Shown: positions 50,738-59,624 of the stretch, piece by piece
Layout: each line of letters begins with the position of its first letter
How positions within the stretch are numbered: the first letter of the stretch is position 1
NCBI RefSeq assembly: GCF_900157365.1
Contig: NZ_FUEZ01000004.1
Location: forward strand, 3,998,966 to 4,062,965
Reading direction: 5' to 3'
Source of the DNA: Mycobacterium numidiamassiliense
GTDB taxonomy: Bacteria > Actinomycetota > Actinomycetes > Mycobacteriales > Mycobacteriaceae
Length of the DNA stretch: 64,000 nucleotides
The notes under the pieces: model-generated
What the model was told of the DNA's origin: nothing
What the model saw: only the letters and a program-made list of their open reading frames with translations
The model's database searches: none
Position numbers and translations under genes: made by a program

Positions 50738-53587
50738 TCAGACGTCCTCGGTGACAGCCTTCTTGGCGCGCTTGCCATTTCGCGCCCCGTTGAGAACGGA
50801 GGTGTCCGACGGGAGCTCGAACGACGGGAACGCAGATCCCACGGCGGCCGACGCGGCGTTGCGTTCGGCTTCCAGGCGCGCCAACGCCTCCGGCGTGAAG
50901 ACCGACAAGCCCAGCTCGTGGTTGTATCCGTGGATTTCCTTGACGTCGAGTTGGGCGAGGAAGTAAAGGATTTCTTTGGAGACAACCTGCCCTGGCACCA
51001 GCACTGGGAAACCGGGCGGATACGGCACCACAAACGTGGTGGATACCAATTTCCTGCCCTCGGCGATCCGCCGTCCCGCCTGACCGATCTGCACGTACTC
51101 GCGATCGGATTCTTCGTAGCCGGCGTAGAACGCGGCCCGCATGTCACCGAACGGGGAGGCGTCGACCGGGCGGAACGCGATATCGAACTCACTGAAGTCG
51201 GGCAGGTGCGGCAGATCCTCGGTGATCTCCTCGACATGACGGTGATGCAGCGCCCAGTCCGCTGAACTGGCCGCCTTCTCGACGCGATCGAAGTCGAGGG
51301 AAACCCGCCGCAGCACGTCGAGCAAGTGATGCACGCTCGACCACGTGACGCCAATGGTGAAGATCAACAACACGCTGTTGATCGACGTCTTGTTGATCTG
51401 AATGCCGAACCGGTCCATCAGGATCTTCTCGCGGAAGTCGAAACCCGTCATTCCCGTGTTGCCGATGAACAGGGTGACCCGCGTCGGATCCAGCACAAAC
51501 TGGTCGGAGCGCCATGCCTCATTCCACTCCTCCAGCGCGCCCTGGCGAACTTGCCGGTAGGAGCTGACAAGGGACGCCCGGTACTCCTCGGGCACCAGAT
51601 CGGCTTCGTCGAGAATGCGGAACCATTTGCTGATCAGCCGGTCTTTGCGCACGCGATGCCGGAACACCAATGCCATGTCGTAGGTTTTGCGCACCAGCTC
51701 GAAGCCCTCGATGTCGACCTGGCGGCGCGCCAGGTCCAGCGACGCGAGCAGTTGCTGGTTCGGCGACGTCGACGTGTGGGTCAAAAACGCCTCGCCGAAC
51801 GCGTCGCGGGCGCGCGAGTTGAAGTCCTGGTCACGGACATGGATCATCGACGCCTGCCGAAACGCCGACAGCGACTTGTGGGTGGAGTGCGTCGAATAGA
51901 CCCGGACGCGCGCCGTGGCCGGATCGGGCAACAGTCGCCGCTCAACCCACTCCGAGCGGTCCACCCCTTCCATCGACACGAGCCAATCCTGGTATAGCAC
52001 AGCGTATTCCGGCGTTGCCAAGGTCTCTTCGAGTCGTTTGGCCGATATCATGGCGGTGCGTTGCCTTGCCCACGGCACTGCGGTGGCAAATGCATACCAC
52101 GCTTCGTCCCACAGGAAGCAGATGTCCGGCTTGATCGCCAGCACCTCCTCCATCACCCGGCGCGGGTTGTACACCACGCCGTCGAACGTGCAGTTGGTCA
52201 GCAGCAGCATGCGCACGCGGTGCAGCTGCCCGGCCGCCTCCAGATCCAGCAGTGTCTTTTTGATCGTCTCCAGGGAAACCGCTCCGTAGATCGCGAACTG
52301 CGGCAACGGATATGCGTCCAGATACAGCGGATAGGCGCCGGCCAGCACCAAGCCATAGTGATGTGACTTGTGGCAATTGCGGTCGATCAGCACGATGTCG
52401 CCGGGACGGGTCAGGGACTGCACCACGATCTTGTTGGCGGTCGACGTTCCGTTGGTGACGAAGTAGGTATGGTCGGAGCGCCAGGTACGCGCGGCCTTGT
52501 CCATGGCCTTCTTGATGTTGCCGTGCGGGTCCAGCAGCGAATCCAAACCGCCAGAGGTGGTCGAGGTTTCGGCCATGAAGATGTTGCGGCCGTAGAACTC
52601 CCCCATGTCCTGCAGCGACTTGGAGTTGAAGATGCTGGCGCCCCGCGCTATCGGGAGGGCGTGAAATTGACCGACCGGCGCAGCCGCATAAGCCCGCAGG
52701 GCGTCGAAAAACGGTGTGGCAAAACGATTCCGCAACCCCGCGAGCACCGTGCTGTTCAGATCGGTGACGTCATTGAGCCGGTAGAACGTTCGGTCATAGA
52801 TGTCGGGTTCGTCGTCACCGCCCGCGGCGATCGACTCGTCGGTCAGCAGGTAGAGATCGATGTGCGGCCGTAGCTCGCGGATCCACTCGGCGCATTCGAT
52901 CCAGTCGTTGGCGTGGTCGGAGACAGGCCCGTCATCGTTGACACCGAGCAACGTGGTCATCAACGGCACCCTGTCGCGCGAACGCAGCGGCAGGTCATGC
53001 CGGATAATCGCGGCCTGAATTTCACCGTTCAGCGCGACCGCGGTGATGGCGTCCTCGACGCTCGGGACGACGAGGATCTCGAACTGTACATCGTCGGACG
53101 GATCACGCAGCGCCCGAAGGCTTTCGGCCAGGCAATCGGGCGCTGTACTCGGCGCATCGTCGGCAAGCAGCACGGTGTAGAACTGTTGCTGTTTGGCCCG
53201 CGCCACCAGCTCCTGATCGGCCAGCGGCGCCGAAGTGTCGAAAAGTCCTGCGCGGTCGCCATATTCGCCCAACAGACGCACTGCCAACGAGACCTCTTCG
53301 GTGAGCCGCACCGTCGAAAGGATCTCCAGATGAGCACGGAACGTCGCCAGGTTCTGCGCGCCGGGATACAGCCAATACCGCTCATAAGCGCCGAGGCGGT
53401 CCATCAGGCGCTTCACCCGAGCGACGTCGTGGGCCTTATCGAGCCCGGCGAGGTCGACATCGGCGAGATGGCGGCAGGCGTCGTCGAGTGCGTTCCAGGT
53501 ATCTATCCGCGTGTATGACGGGTTAGCCACCGCCGCAAGCGCCGAGACGTGCAATCGGCGGGGGCGGAAGTTGTATGGATTACTCAT
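50738..53587 (-). CDS. Orn/Lys/Arg-type PLP-dependent decarboxylase, Rv2531c-like
   Basis: A 949-residue fold-type I decarboxylase with three parts: an N-terminal region of about 280 residues ending in a response-regulator-like segment, the PLP-binding catalytic domain at about 290-780 and the C-terminal domain. The Schiff-base lysine lies in VYSTHSTHKSLSAFR near residue 570, PLP contacts in FVTNGTSTANKIV near 385 and CFLWDEAWYAF near 490. It corresponds to Rv2531c, a probable amino acid decarboxylase whose substrate is not certain (ornithine, arginine or lysine). Start ATG at 53587, 98 bases after the Rv2532c-like gene. Confidence 0.93.
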   Translation of the reverse strand: MSNPYNFRPRRLHVSALAAVANPSYTRIDTWNALDDACRHLADVDLAGLDKAHDVARVKRLMDRLGAYERYWLYPGAQNLATFRAHLEILSTVRLTEEVSLAVRLLGEYGDRAGLFDTSAPLADQELVARAKQQQFYTVLLADDAPSTAPDCLAESLRALRDPSDDVQFEILVVPSVEDAITAVALNGEIQAAIIRHDLPLRSRDRVPLMTTLLGVNDDGPVSDHANDWIECAEWIRELRPHIDLYLLTDESIAAGGDDEPDIYDRTFYRLNDVTDLNSTVLAGLRNRFATPFFDALRAYAAAPVGQFHALPIARGASIFNSKSLQDMGEFYGRNIFMAETSTTSGGLDSLLDPHGNIKKAMDKAARTWRSDHTYFVTNGTSTANKIVVQSLTRPGDIVLIDRNCHKSHHYGLVLAGAYPLYLDAYPLPQFAIYGAVSLETIKKTLLDLEAAGQLHRVRMLLLTNCTFDGVVYNPRRVMEEVLAIKPDICFLWDEAWYAFATAVPWARQRTAMISAKRLEETLATPEYAVLYQDWLVSMEGVDRSEWVERRLLPDPATARVRVYSTHSTHKSLSAFRQASMIHVRDQDFNSRARDAFGEAFLTHTSTSPNQQLLASLDLARRQVDIEGFELVRKTYDMALVFRHRVRKDRLISKWFRILDEADLVPEEYRASLVSSYRQVRQGALEEWNEAWRSDQFVLDPTRVTLFIGNTGMTGFDFREKILMDRFGIQINKTSINSVLLIFTIGVTWSSVHHLLDVLRRVSLDFDRVEKAASSADWALHHRHVEEITEDLPHLPDFSEFDIAFRPVDASPFGDMRAAFYAGYEESDREYVQIGQAGRRIAEGRKLVSTTFVVPYPPGFPVLVPGQVVSKEILYFLAQLDVKEIHGYNHELGLSVFTPEALARLEAERNAASAAVGSAFPSFELPSDTSVLNGARNGKRAKKAVTEDV

Positions 53588-53685
53588 CTCGTTACCTGTT
53601 CTGTTGGCGCCATCGCTGGCAAACCCAGCAAGTATTGTGACCCGCCCACAGCGCGCACGGAATCGTTTCGCTCATACGGGGTCAG

Positions 53686-54054
53686 TTACCGCTCCGGTCG
53701 TTCGTCCCTGCCGTCGCTGCCCGACTTACGCAGCATCGGGAGCTCCCAACGGCGCACCGGCAGGTCGGTGACATCACTGAGCGAGCGCACCACGGCCTGG
53801 GTAAGCCCCATGAGCGCGGCCATCACCGGCAGCAACGGTTGCAGCGGTTTGGCCGCTTCGCGCACGGTGCTGATGCGGCGCGCCACGATCAGGCGTTCGA
53901 TCGAGTGATACAGCCACGCGCCCACGCCCAGCGCGTAGATCGACAGCGCCGACGCGGCGATGCTCCAGCCATACGCCGCGCAGAAGACAGCGCCCAGTAC
54001 CACCGTCGCAGCCAGCACGGCGGCCACCAGGGCGCGCAGCTGCAGCCGGGTCAT
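53686..54054 (-). CDS. Two-helix membrane protein, Rv2532c-like
   Basis: A 122-residue protein with an N-terminal pair of membrane helices (LVAAVLAATVVLGAVFCAAYGW and AASALSIYALGVGAWLY, residues 8-50) and a basic soluble C-terminus ending in GSDGRDERPER. The ATG at 54054 overlaps the nusB stop as ATGA. Longer frames upstream lie in nusB. Conserved mycobacterial hypothetical protein; no function known. Confidence 0.8.
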   Translation of the reverse strand: MTRLQLRALVAAVLAATVVLGAVFCAAYGWSIAASALSIYALGVGAWLYHSIERLIVARRISTVREAAKPLQPLLPVMAALMGLTQAVVRSLSDVTDLPVRRWELPMLRKSGSDGRDERPER

Positions 54055-54569
54055 GTCTGCGGTTCGGAGTTCTCCGGCGTGCCCGCGGCACCCGATCCCA
54101 CGGAGCCACGGACGGCCTCCGCGGCCGCCCGGATCTGCGGTGTCACCAGCATGACGTGCCCCAGCACTCCGTTGACGAAGCCGGGTGACTCGTCGGTGGA
54201 CAGTTCCTTGGCCAGCTGCACTGCCTCGTCGACCGCGACCGGCTCGGGCACGTCGTCGGCGTAGAGCAGCTCCCATACCGCGACCCGCAGGATCGCGCGA
54301 TCCACTGCGGGAAGCCTGTCGAGCGTCCAGCCATGCAGATGCGAGCTGATCAGGTCGTCGATGTGCGCGAGGTGCACGGACACGCCGCGCGCCACCGCGA
54401 CCGTGTAGGGGTGCAGGGCTGACACGTCGGGATTGGTCTCGGCGAGCGCCGTCCGCACGTCGACCGCCTCGTCCGGGCTCAGATCCCTGGCCTCGGCCTC
54501 GAACAGCAGGTCAACCGCGCGCTTGCGCGCGTGATGGCGTCCTTTGGCAGGTCGCGCGGGTTTGCTCAC
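54051..54569 (-). CDS. nusB: Transcription antitermination factor NusB
   Basis: RNA-binding factor for rRNA antitermination. The 172-residue protein is all-helical, with the family ARKRAVDLLFEAEARDLSPDEA near residue 15-36, LPAVDRAILRVAVWELLYADDVPEPVAVDEAVQLA near 90-125 and DESPGFVNGVLGHVM near 128. The GTG at 54569 overlaps the efp stop (GTGA), giving efp-nusB coupling, as in H37Rv (Rv2533c-Rv2534c). The C-terminus is a little longer than in M. tuberculosis. Confidence 0.93.
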   Translation of the reverse strand: MSKPARPAKGRHHARKRAVDLLFEAEARDLSPDEAVDVRTALAETNPDVSALHPYTVAVARGVSVHLAHIDDLISSHLHGWTLDRLPAVDRAILRVAVWELLYADDVPEPVAVDEAVQLAKELSTDESPGFVNGVLGHVMLVTPQIRAAAEAVRGSVGSGAAGTPENSEPQT

Positions 54570-55129
54570 GCGTTGACGCGTCCCAGGTAGCTGCCGTCGC
54601 GGGAATCGACCTTCAGCTTGTCGCCGGTGTTGATGAACAGCGGCACCTGCAACTCCGCGCCGGTCTCGACGGTCGCCGGCTTGGTGCCCGCGCTGGATCG
54701 GTCGCCCTGCAGACCAGGCTCGGTGTGGGTGACCACGAGCTCGACGGTCACCGGCAGTTCCAGGTACAGCGGGGCCCCGTTGTGGAACGCCACCTGCACC
54801 GGCAAGCCCTCCAGCAGAAACCGCGCGGCGTCGCCGACCAGCGTTTCCGGCAGCGGGTGCTGCTCGTAGTCCTGGCTGTCCATGAACACGAAGTCCGAGC
54901 CGTCGCGGTACAGGTAGGTGGCGTCGCGCCGGTCGACCGTCGCGGTCTCCACTTTTACGCCGGCGTTGTACGTCTTGTCGACGACCTTGCCCGACAGCAC
55001 GTTCTTCAGCTTGGTGCGGACGAAGGCCGGTCCCTTGCCGGGTTTGACGTGCTGAAACTCGACGATCTGCCACAGCTGGCCATCGATAACCAGGACTAGG
55101 CCATTCTTGAAGTCGGCAGTACTCGCCAC
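54566..55129 (-). CDS. efp: Translation elongation factor P
   Basis: Relieves ribosome stalling at proline runs. The 187-residue protein matches M. tuberculosis EF-P in length and sequence: ASTADFKNGLVLVIDG start, FQHVKPGKGPAFVRTKLKN near 25-43 containing the loop Lys, and HTEPGLQGDRSSAGTKPAT near 135-153, ending YLGRVNA. The GTG at 55129 fits the family start, with GAGGAGA about eleven bases before it; the ATG at 55171 would add 14 residues. First of efp-nusB-Rv2532c. A Pro/Trp-rich secreted protein gene lies just upstream on the same strand. Confidence 0.96.
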   Translation of the reverse strand: MASTADFKNGLVLVIDGQLWQIVEFQHVKPGKGPAFVRTKLKNVLSGKVVDKTYNAGVKVETATVDRRDATYLYRDGSDFVFMDSQDYEQHPLPETLVGDAARFLLEGLPVQVAFHNGAPLYLELPVTVELVVTHTEPGLQGDRSSAGTKPATVETGAELQVPLFINTGDKLKVDSRDGSYLGRVNA

Positions 55130-55222
55130 GGTTGGTGAATCTCCTCGATTGTGTGTGTCGCTGTCGAACATCCTACGGCCGCAGAAAATTCGACCGATCC
55201 GCGAGGGCGACCCGCTAAGGCT

Positions 55223-55576
55223 CTAGACCGGAGTCCACACGCCGTTGTTGAAGAATCCCCACACTCCGGTGGTCGGGTTCCACATCAGGTGCGCCTGGGG
55301 CGCCCACGCCGGCGGAGGAGGCTGCGGGGGCGCCCACGGCGGCGGCGGGCCCCAGGGTCCCCAGCCCGCCGGAGCCGGGCCTTGCCAGTCGTGGCACTGA
55401 TTCCAGTCCCAGTGGTAGTTGGTGCCCCACGCCGGGTCCCATTGCTGACCCGGGCACCAGTGGTTGGCGGGCACTGGGGCCGGTGCTGCCGCGGCCGTGC
55501 CGCCGGCCAATCCGACGGCCGACAAGGCAACCGCGAGGATGCCGATGCCCAGTCGAACCCACTTCGCCGTGTTCAT
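55223..55576 (-). CDS. Small secreted Pro/Trp-rich protein
   Basis: A 117-residue exported protein: signal peptide to about residue 31 (LGIGILAVALSAVGLAGG then AAAA), then a compact region rich in Trp and Pro (NHWCPGQQWDPAWGTNYHW, then GWGPWGPPPPWAPPQPPPP) ending GVWGFFNNGVWTPV. Two cysteines could form a disulfide. Conserved small mycobacterial exported protein type; not found at this place in H37Rv as far as I recall. The Trp/Pro pattern suggests a cell-wall or glycan contact; function unknown. Confidence 0.75.
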   Translation of the reverse strand: MNTAKWVRLGIGILAVALSAVGLAGGTAAAAPAPVPANHWCPGQQWDPAWGTNYHWDWNQCHDWQGPAPAGWGPWGPPPPWAPPQPPPPAWAPQAHLMWNPTTGVWGFFNNGVWTPV

Positions 55577-55643
55577 GTCCTAAACAATGCCCCCTTGGAC
55601 CGGCCTCGGACCAGATGTCAGGCCCCGGCGGTCGCACCGTCGG

Positions 55644-56747
55644 CTAGGTCAGGACGGCCAGTTCCTTGGGGAACCGGGTCAAGAGTTCCGGAGTGGACGT
55701 CTCGTCGGCTACCGCCAGCGTGTCCTCGATGCGCACTCCCCCGCGACCCGGCAGGTAGACGCCGGGCTCCACCGTCACCACCGAACCCGCCAGCAGCGTC
55801 CCCGAGGAGGTGGCGCCGATTCCCGGCGCTTCGTGGATCTGCAGGCCGACGCCATGCCCCAACCCGTGGCTGAACTGATCGCCGTAACCCGCGTCCACGA
55901 TCAGCTGGCGCGCCGCGCCGTCGACGTCGCGCAGGCCGGCGCCCGGCCGCAGCGCCTCCCGGCCGGCCCGTTGCGCGTCGGAAACCAGCTGGTAGATCTC
56001 CAGCTGCCAGTCGGCGGCCTTGCCCAGCACGAAGGTGCGGGTCATGTCCGAGTGATAGCCGGCGACCAGCGCGCCGAAATCGATCTTGACGAAATCGCCG
56101 TTCGCCAGGACGGCGTCGGTCGGACGGTGATGCGGTATCGCCGAATTCGGCCCGGCGGCCACGATGGTCTCGAACGAGATCGCGTCGGCGCCGTGGTCGA
56201 GCATCAACGCCTCCAGCTCGCGGCTCACCTCTCGCTCGGTCCGGCCCGGCCGCAGCCCGCCCCGCTCCACCAGATCGCGCAGTGCGTCGTCGGCCTTTTC
56301 GCAGGCCAGACGCAGCAGAGCGAGCTCACCGTCGTCTTTGATTTCACGCAGCGCCTCGACCGTTCCGGCCGCCCGCACCAGCTCGGTGCCCGCGTTGCGC
56401 TCGGCCAGCTCGCTGGTCAGGGTGTCGAAGCCGTCGACCGTGACCACGTTGCTTTCGAAGCCCAGTTTGCCTACGCCGGCGTCGGCCGCCCGACCGACCA
56501 GGTGACGCCCGAGCGCGCGCTCGATGGCGACCTCGAGGTCAGGCGCTTGTTCGGCTGCCTGGGTGCGATAGCGCCCGTCGGTGGCCAGCAGTGGGCCGCG
56601 ATCGTCGGCGAATACCAGCAACGCGCCGTTTGAGCCGGTGAAACCTGACAGGTAGCGCACGTTGATCAGGTCCGTGACCAGCATCGCGTCCAATCCGCTG
56701 GCAGCGATCTGCGCTTTTAGATTGTCTCGACGGTGGGAATGTGTCAC
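55644..56747 (-). CDS. pepQ: Xaa-Pro aminopeptidase/dipeptidase (Rv2535c, PepQ)
   Basis: Metallopeptidase M24 of 367 residues. The creatinase N-terminal domain (about 1-125) precedes the pita-bread domain. Metal ligands are visible: DFGALVAGYHSDMTR (two Asp) near 220-235, HGLGHGVGL near 289-297, EPGVYLPGRGG near 327 and RIEDTLAV near 340. Cleaves at proline peptide bonds; in M. tuberculosis loss of PepQ is associated with low-level bedaquiline/clofazimine resistance (from memory). Start GTG 56747. The divergent Rv2536-like gene starts only 33 bases away. Confidence 0.93.
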   Translation of the reverse strand: MTHSHRRDNLKAQIAASGLDAMLVTDLINVRYLSGFTGSNGALLVFADDRGPLLATDGRYRTQAAEQAPDLEVAIERALGRHLVGRAADAGVGKLGFESNVVTVDGFDTLTSELAERNAGTELVRAAGTVEALREIKDDGELALLRLACEKADDALRDLVERGGLRPGRTEREVSRELEALMLDHGADAISFETIVAAGPNSAIPHHRPTDAVLANGDFVKIDFGALVAGYHSDMTRTFVLGKAADWQLEIYQLVSDAQRAGREALRPGAGLRDVDGAARQLIVDAGYGDQFSHGLGHGVGLQIHEAPGIGATSSGTLLAGSVVTVEPGVYLPGRGGVRIEDTLAVADETSTPELLTRFPKELAVLT

Positions 56748-56780
56748 GACTCACGACGGTACTCGCTACGCTGTTTCCTC

Positions 56781-57527
56781 ATGAGTAGCTGGATGCTGCG
56801 GGGCCTCGTGTTCGCCGCAGCCATGGTCGTCGTCCGGTTGTTTCAAGGGGCGTTAATCAATGCGTGGCAGACGCAGGCAGGGTTGATCAGCATCGTGCTG
56901 CTGCTTCTCTTCATTGCCGGCGTCGTCGTATGGGGGGTGCTGGACGGCCGGGCCGACGCCAAGGCCAACCGGGATCCGGACCGTCGCCAGGACCTGGCGA
57001 TGACGTGGCTGCTGGCCGGACTGCTCGCGGGCGTCCTGTCCGGCGCCGTCTCCTGGGTTATCTCGCTGTTCTACAGCGGCCTGTACACCGGTGGCCTGAT
57101 CAACGAGGTGACGACGTTTGCGGCGTTCACCGCGCTGTGTGTCTTTCTGCCGGGGATCATCGGTGCGGCCGTCGGTCGCTGGCGGATCGACCGGCAGTTC
57201 GAGAAGGAGCCCGAGAAGCACCACGGCCTTGGCGTTAAAGACGACCGGGCTGACACCGACGTGTTCGCGGCGGTGCGCGCCGACGACGCTGCGGCCGGAG
57301 CGGCCCAGCCGGAGGCACAGACGTCGGCGGTGGCCACGGCCGAACGCGAAGCACCCACCGAAACGATCCCCACCGCTGAGCGCGAAGCACCCACCGAAAC
57401 GATCCCGACGGGCCGGTGGGGAGCGCCCACTGAGACGATCCCCACCGCCGACGACGCCAAGACCGAGGTCATCCGGACCGGCGACGAGCACGCCGAGCAC
57501 ACCAAGCCGGACGCGGAGAAGGGCTAG
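56781..57527 (+). CDS. Membrane protein with repeated C-terminal tail, Rv2536-like
   Basis: A 248-residue protein with four membrane helices (about residues 5-130: GLVFAAAMVVVRLF, LISIVLLLLFIAGVVVWGVL, TWLLAGLLAGVLSGAVSWVI, TTFAAFTALCVFLPGIIGAAVG) and a hydrophilic tail of about 110 residues. The tail carries three copies of EAPTETIPT. The ATG at 56781 gives MSSWMLRGL; an upstream ATG is less likely. It is divergent from pepQ with 33 bases between, and convergent with aroQ, with a 4-base overlap. Function unknown. Confidence 0.8.
   Translation: MSSWMLRGLVFAAAMVVVRLFQGALINAWQTQAGLISIVLLLLFIAGVVVWGVLDGRADAKANRDPDRRQDLAMTWLLAGLLAGVLSGAVSWVISLFYSGLYTGGLINEVTTFAAFTALCVFLPGIIGAAVGRWRIDRQFEKEPEKHHGLGVKDDRADTDVFAAVRADDAAAGAAQPEAQTSAVATAEREAPTETIPTAEREAPTETIPTGRWGAPTETIPTADDAKTEVIRTGDEHAEHTKPDAEKG
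57339..57446 (+). repeat. 36-base repeat in the Rv2536-like gene
   Basis: Three successive 36-base units at 57339, 57375 and 57411 encode AEREAPTETIPT, AEREAPTETIPT and GRWGAPTETIPT. The unit is a multiple of three, so frame is kept; the number of copies may vary between strains. Confidence 0.85.
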
Positions 57528-57964
57528 CCCTCGTTGCTTGCGGCCAGGTAGCGCAGCGCGAGCAGGTAGCCCTGGATCCCCAGCCCGACGATCACCCCGG
57601 TCGCAACCGGGCTGAGGTAGGAGTGTCGCCGAAACTCTTCGCGGGCATGCACATTGGAGATGTGCACCTCGATGAGCGGGGCACGCAGCTCGGCGCAGGC
57701 ATCGCGCAGCGCCACCGATGTGTGGGTCAGACCGCCGGCATTGAGGATCACCGGCTCGCCCGCGTCGGCGGCCAGGTGAATCCAGTCCAGCAATTCCGCC
57801 TCGTTATCACTTTGCCGCACAACGACTTTGAGCCCTAGATTAGCGGCCTCGCCCTCGATGAGGGCGGCCAGCTGATCGTGCGTGGTGTCCCCATAGACCT
57901 CGGGTTCACGCCGGCCGAGCCGGCCCAAGTTCGGGCCGTTGAGTACGTTGACGGTCACGGCCAT
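57524..57964 (-). CDS. aroQ: Type II 3-dehydroquinate dehydratase
   Basis: Third step of the shikimate pathway. The 146 residues fit type II enzymes: VNVLNGPNLGRLGRREPEVYG with catalytic loop near residues 5-24, QSDNEAELLDWIHLA near 53, LNAGGLTHTSVALRDA near 75 and EVHISNVHAREEFRRHS near 99. The ATG at 57964 overlaps the aroB stop (TGATG), so the aro genes are coupled. Called aroD in M. tuberculosis (Rv2537c). Confidence 0.96.
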   Translation of the reverse strand: MAVTVNVLNGPNLGRLGRREPEVYGDTTHDQLAALIEGEAANLGLKVVVRQSDNEAELLDWIHLAADAGEPVILNAGGLTHTSVALRDACAELRAPLIEVHISNVHAREEFRRHSYLSPVATGVIVGLGIQGYLLALRYLAASNEG

Positions 57965-59061
57965 CAGGCATCTGCTTCCGGATAAAGCCCTGCGTAGGCG
58001 GTCACCAGCAGCCCCGGGTCCGGTCCCACCAACCGGCCCGGCCTGGCCAGCCCGTCGAGCACGACGAACCGGAGCACACCCGCGCGAGTCTTCTTGTCCG
58101 CGACCATGTATTCCAGCAGCTGCGGCAATGCGTCGGCGTCGTAGCTGACCGGCAGGCCAAGTGACGTCAGGATGGTGCGATGCCGCTCGGCGGTGGCGTC
58201 GTCCAGGCGGCCGGTCAGCCTGGCCAGCTCGGCGGCGAACACCAGACCCACCGACACGGCCGCGCCGTGCCGCCACTGGTAGCGCTCCCGGCGTTCGATC
58301 GCATGCGCCAACGTGTGCCCGTAGTTCAGGATTTCGCGTAACTCAGATTCTTTCTCGTCGGCGGCGACGACCTCTGCCTTGACCGCGATCGAACGCCGGA
58401 TCAGCTCGGGCAGCACAGCACCGGCCGGATCGGTCGCGGCCTGCGGATCGGCCTCGATGAGGTCGAGTATCACCGGGTCGGCGATGAAACCAGCCTTGAC
58501 GATTTCGGCCATCCCGGCGACAAGTTCGTTGTGCGGCAACGTTTCCAGGGTAGCCAGGTCGACCAGGACGGCCAGCGGCTGATGGAACGCGCCGACCAGG
58601 TTCTTGCCGGCGTCGGTGTTGATACCGGTTTTGCCGCCGACGGCCGCGTCGACCATGCCGAGCAGGGTGGTCGGCACATGCACGATCGAGACGCCCCGCA
58701 GCCAGGTGGCCGCCGCGAAACCGGCGACGTCGGTGGCAGCCCCGCCGCCGATGCTGACCAGAGCGTCCTTTCGGCCAATCCCGATGCGGCCCAATACTTC
58801 CCAGATATATCCGACGACGGGCAGCTCCTTGCCGGCCTCGGCGTCGGGAATTTCGATGCGATGCGCATCGACGCCCTGGTCGGCCAGGTGGCTGCGGATC
58901 GCCTCGGCCGTCTGCGCCAGCACGGGTTGATGCAGGATCGCCACCCGATGCCGCCCGGCCAGCAGTTCGTCGAGCTCATTGAGCAGTCCCCTGCCGATCA
59001 CCACCGGATAGGGCGGGTCGACGGCCACCTGCACGGTGACGGGTTCGGTTGTCTTGGTCAT
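57964..59061 (-). CDS. aroB: 3-Dehydroquinate synthase
   Basis: Second step of the shikimate pathway, NAD- and metal-dependent. The 365 residues show YPVVIGRGLLNELDELLAG near 19-37, ALVSIGGGAATDVAGFAAATWLRG near 99-122, VPTTLLGMVDAAVGGKTGIN near 127-146 and the metal-binding LNYGHTLAHAIE near 246. Overlaps aroK by four bases at its start and aroQ at its end. Corresponds to Rv2538c. Confidence 0.97.
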   Translation of the reverse strand: MTKTTEPVTVQVAVDPPYPVVIGRGLLNELDELLAGRHRVAILHQPVLAQTAEAIRSHLADQGVDAHRIEIPDAEAGKELPVVGYIWEVLGRIGIGRKDALVSIGGGAATDVAGFAAATWLRGVSIVHVPTTLLGMVDAAVGGKTGINTDAGKNLVGAFHQPLAVLVDLATLETLPHNELVAGMAEIVKAGFIADPVILDLIEADPQAATDPAGAVLPELIRRSIAVKAEVVAADEKESELREILNYGHTLAHAIERRERYQWRHGAAVSVGLVFAAELARLTGRLDDATAERHRTILTSLGLPVSYDADALPQLLEYMVADKKTRAGVLRFVVLDGLARPGRLVGPDPGLLVTAYAGLYPEADA

Positions 59062-59624
59062 GTGATGGCCTTGCTGACGTCAGGAGTGGCGGGTGTGACC
59101 GGCTGTTGAGAGTTCCCGAGGCCCTGTAGCCGCGACACGATGTAGCGGACGACTGCCCCGGGATTGCGGCGGTTGGTGTCGACTCGGATGGTTGCGACAC
59201 TGCGGTACAACGGAATTCGTGTGCTCATCAGGGCACGGTATTTCTCGGCGCGATCGGGCCCGGCCAGCAGGGGTCGCACCGCTTTGCCGCCGGTGCGCCG
59301 CACGCCTTCCCGGGCGCCGATCTCCAGGTAGATGACGGTGTGGCCGGCGAGCGCGTCGCACACTCCCGGGCTGGTGATGGCACCGCCGCCCAGCGACAGC
59401 ACCCCGTCGTGGTCGGCCAGTGCCGTGCGCACCACCTGTTCCTCGATGCGACGGAATTCCTGTTCACCGTCGTTGGCGAAGATGTCGGCAATGGTGCGGC
59501 CGGTCTGCTCCTCGATCGCCACATCGGTGTCGAGCAAGCCGACCCCGAGCGCCTTGGCCAGCCGTCGCCCAATCGTCGACTTGCCCGAACCCGGCAACCC
59601 GACGAGCACGGCCCTCGGCGTCAT
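59058..59624 (-). CDS. aroK: Shikimate kinase
   Basis: Phosphorylates shikimate. The 188 residues carry the P-loop VGLPGSGKSTIGRRLA near 8-23, the shikimate-binding DTDVAIEEQTGRTIADIF near 32-49, LGGGAITSP near 79 and the lid RPLLAG near 117. The C-terminus is about ten residues longer than the M. tuberculosis enzyme. Overlaps aroC by four bases upstream and aroB downstream. Confidence 0.96.
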   Translation of the reverse strand: MTPRAVLVGLPGSGKSTIGRRLAKALGVGLLDTDVAIEEQTGRTIADIFANDGEQEFRRIEEQVVRTALADHDGVLSLGGGAITSPGVCDALAGHTVIYLEIGAREGVRRTGGKAVRPLLAGPDRAEKYRALMSTRIPLYRSVATIRVDTNRRNPGAVVRYIVSRLQGLGNSQQPVTPATPDVSKAIT

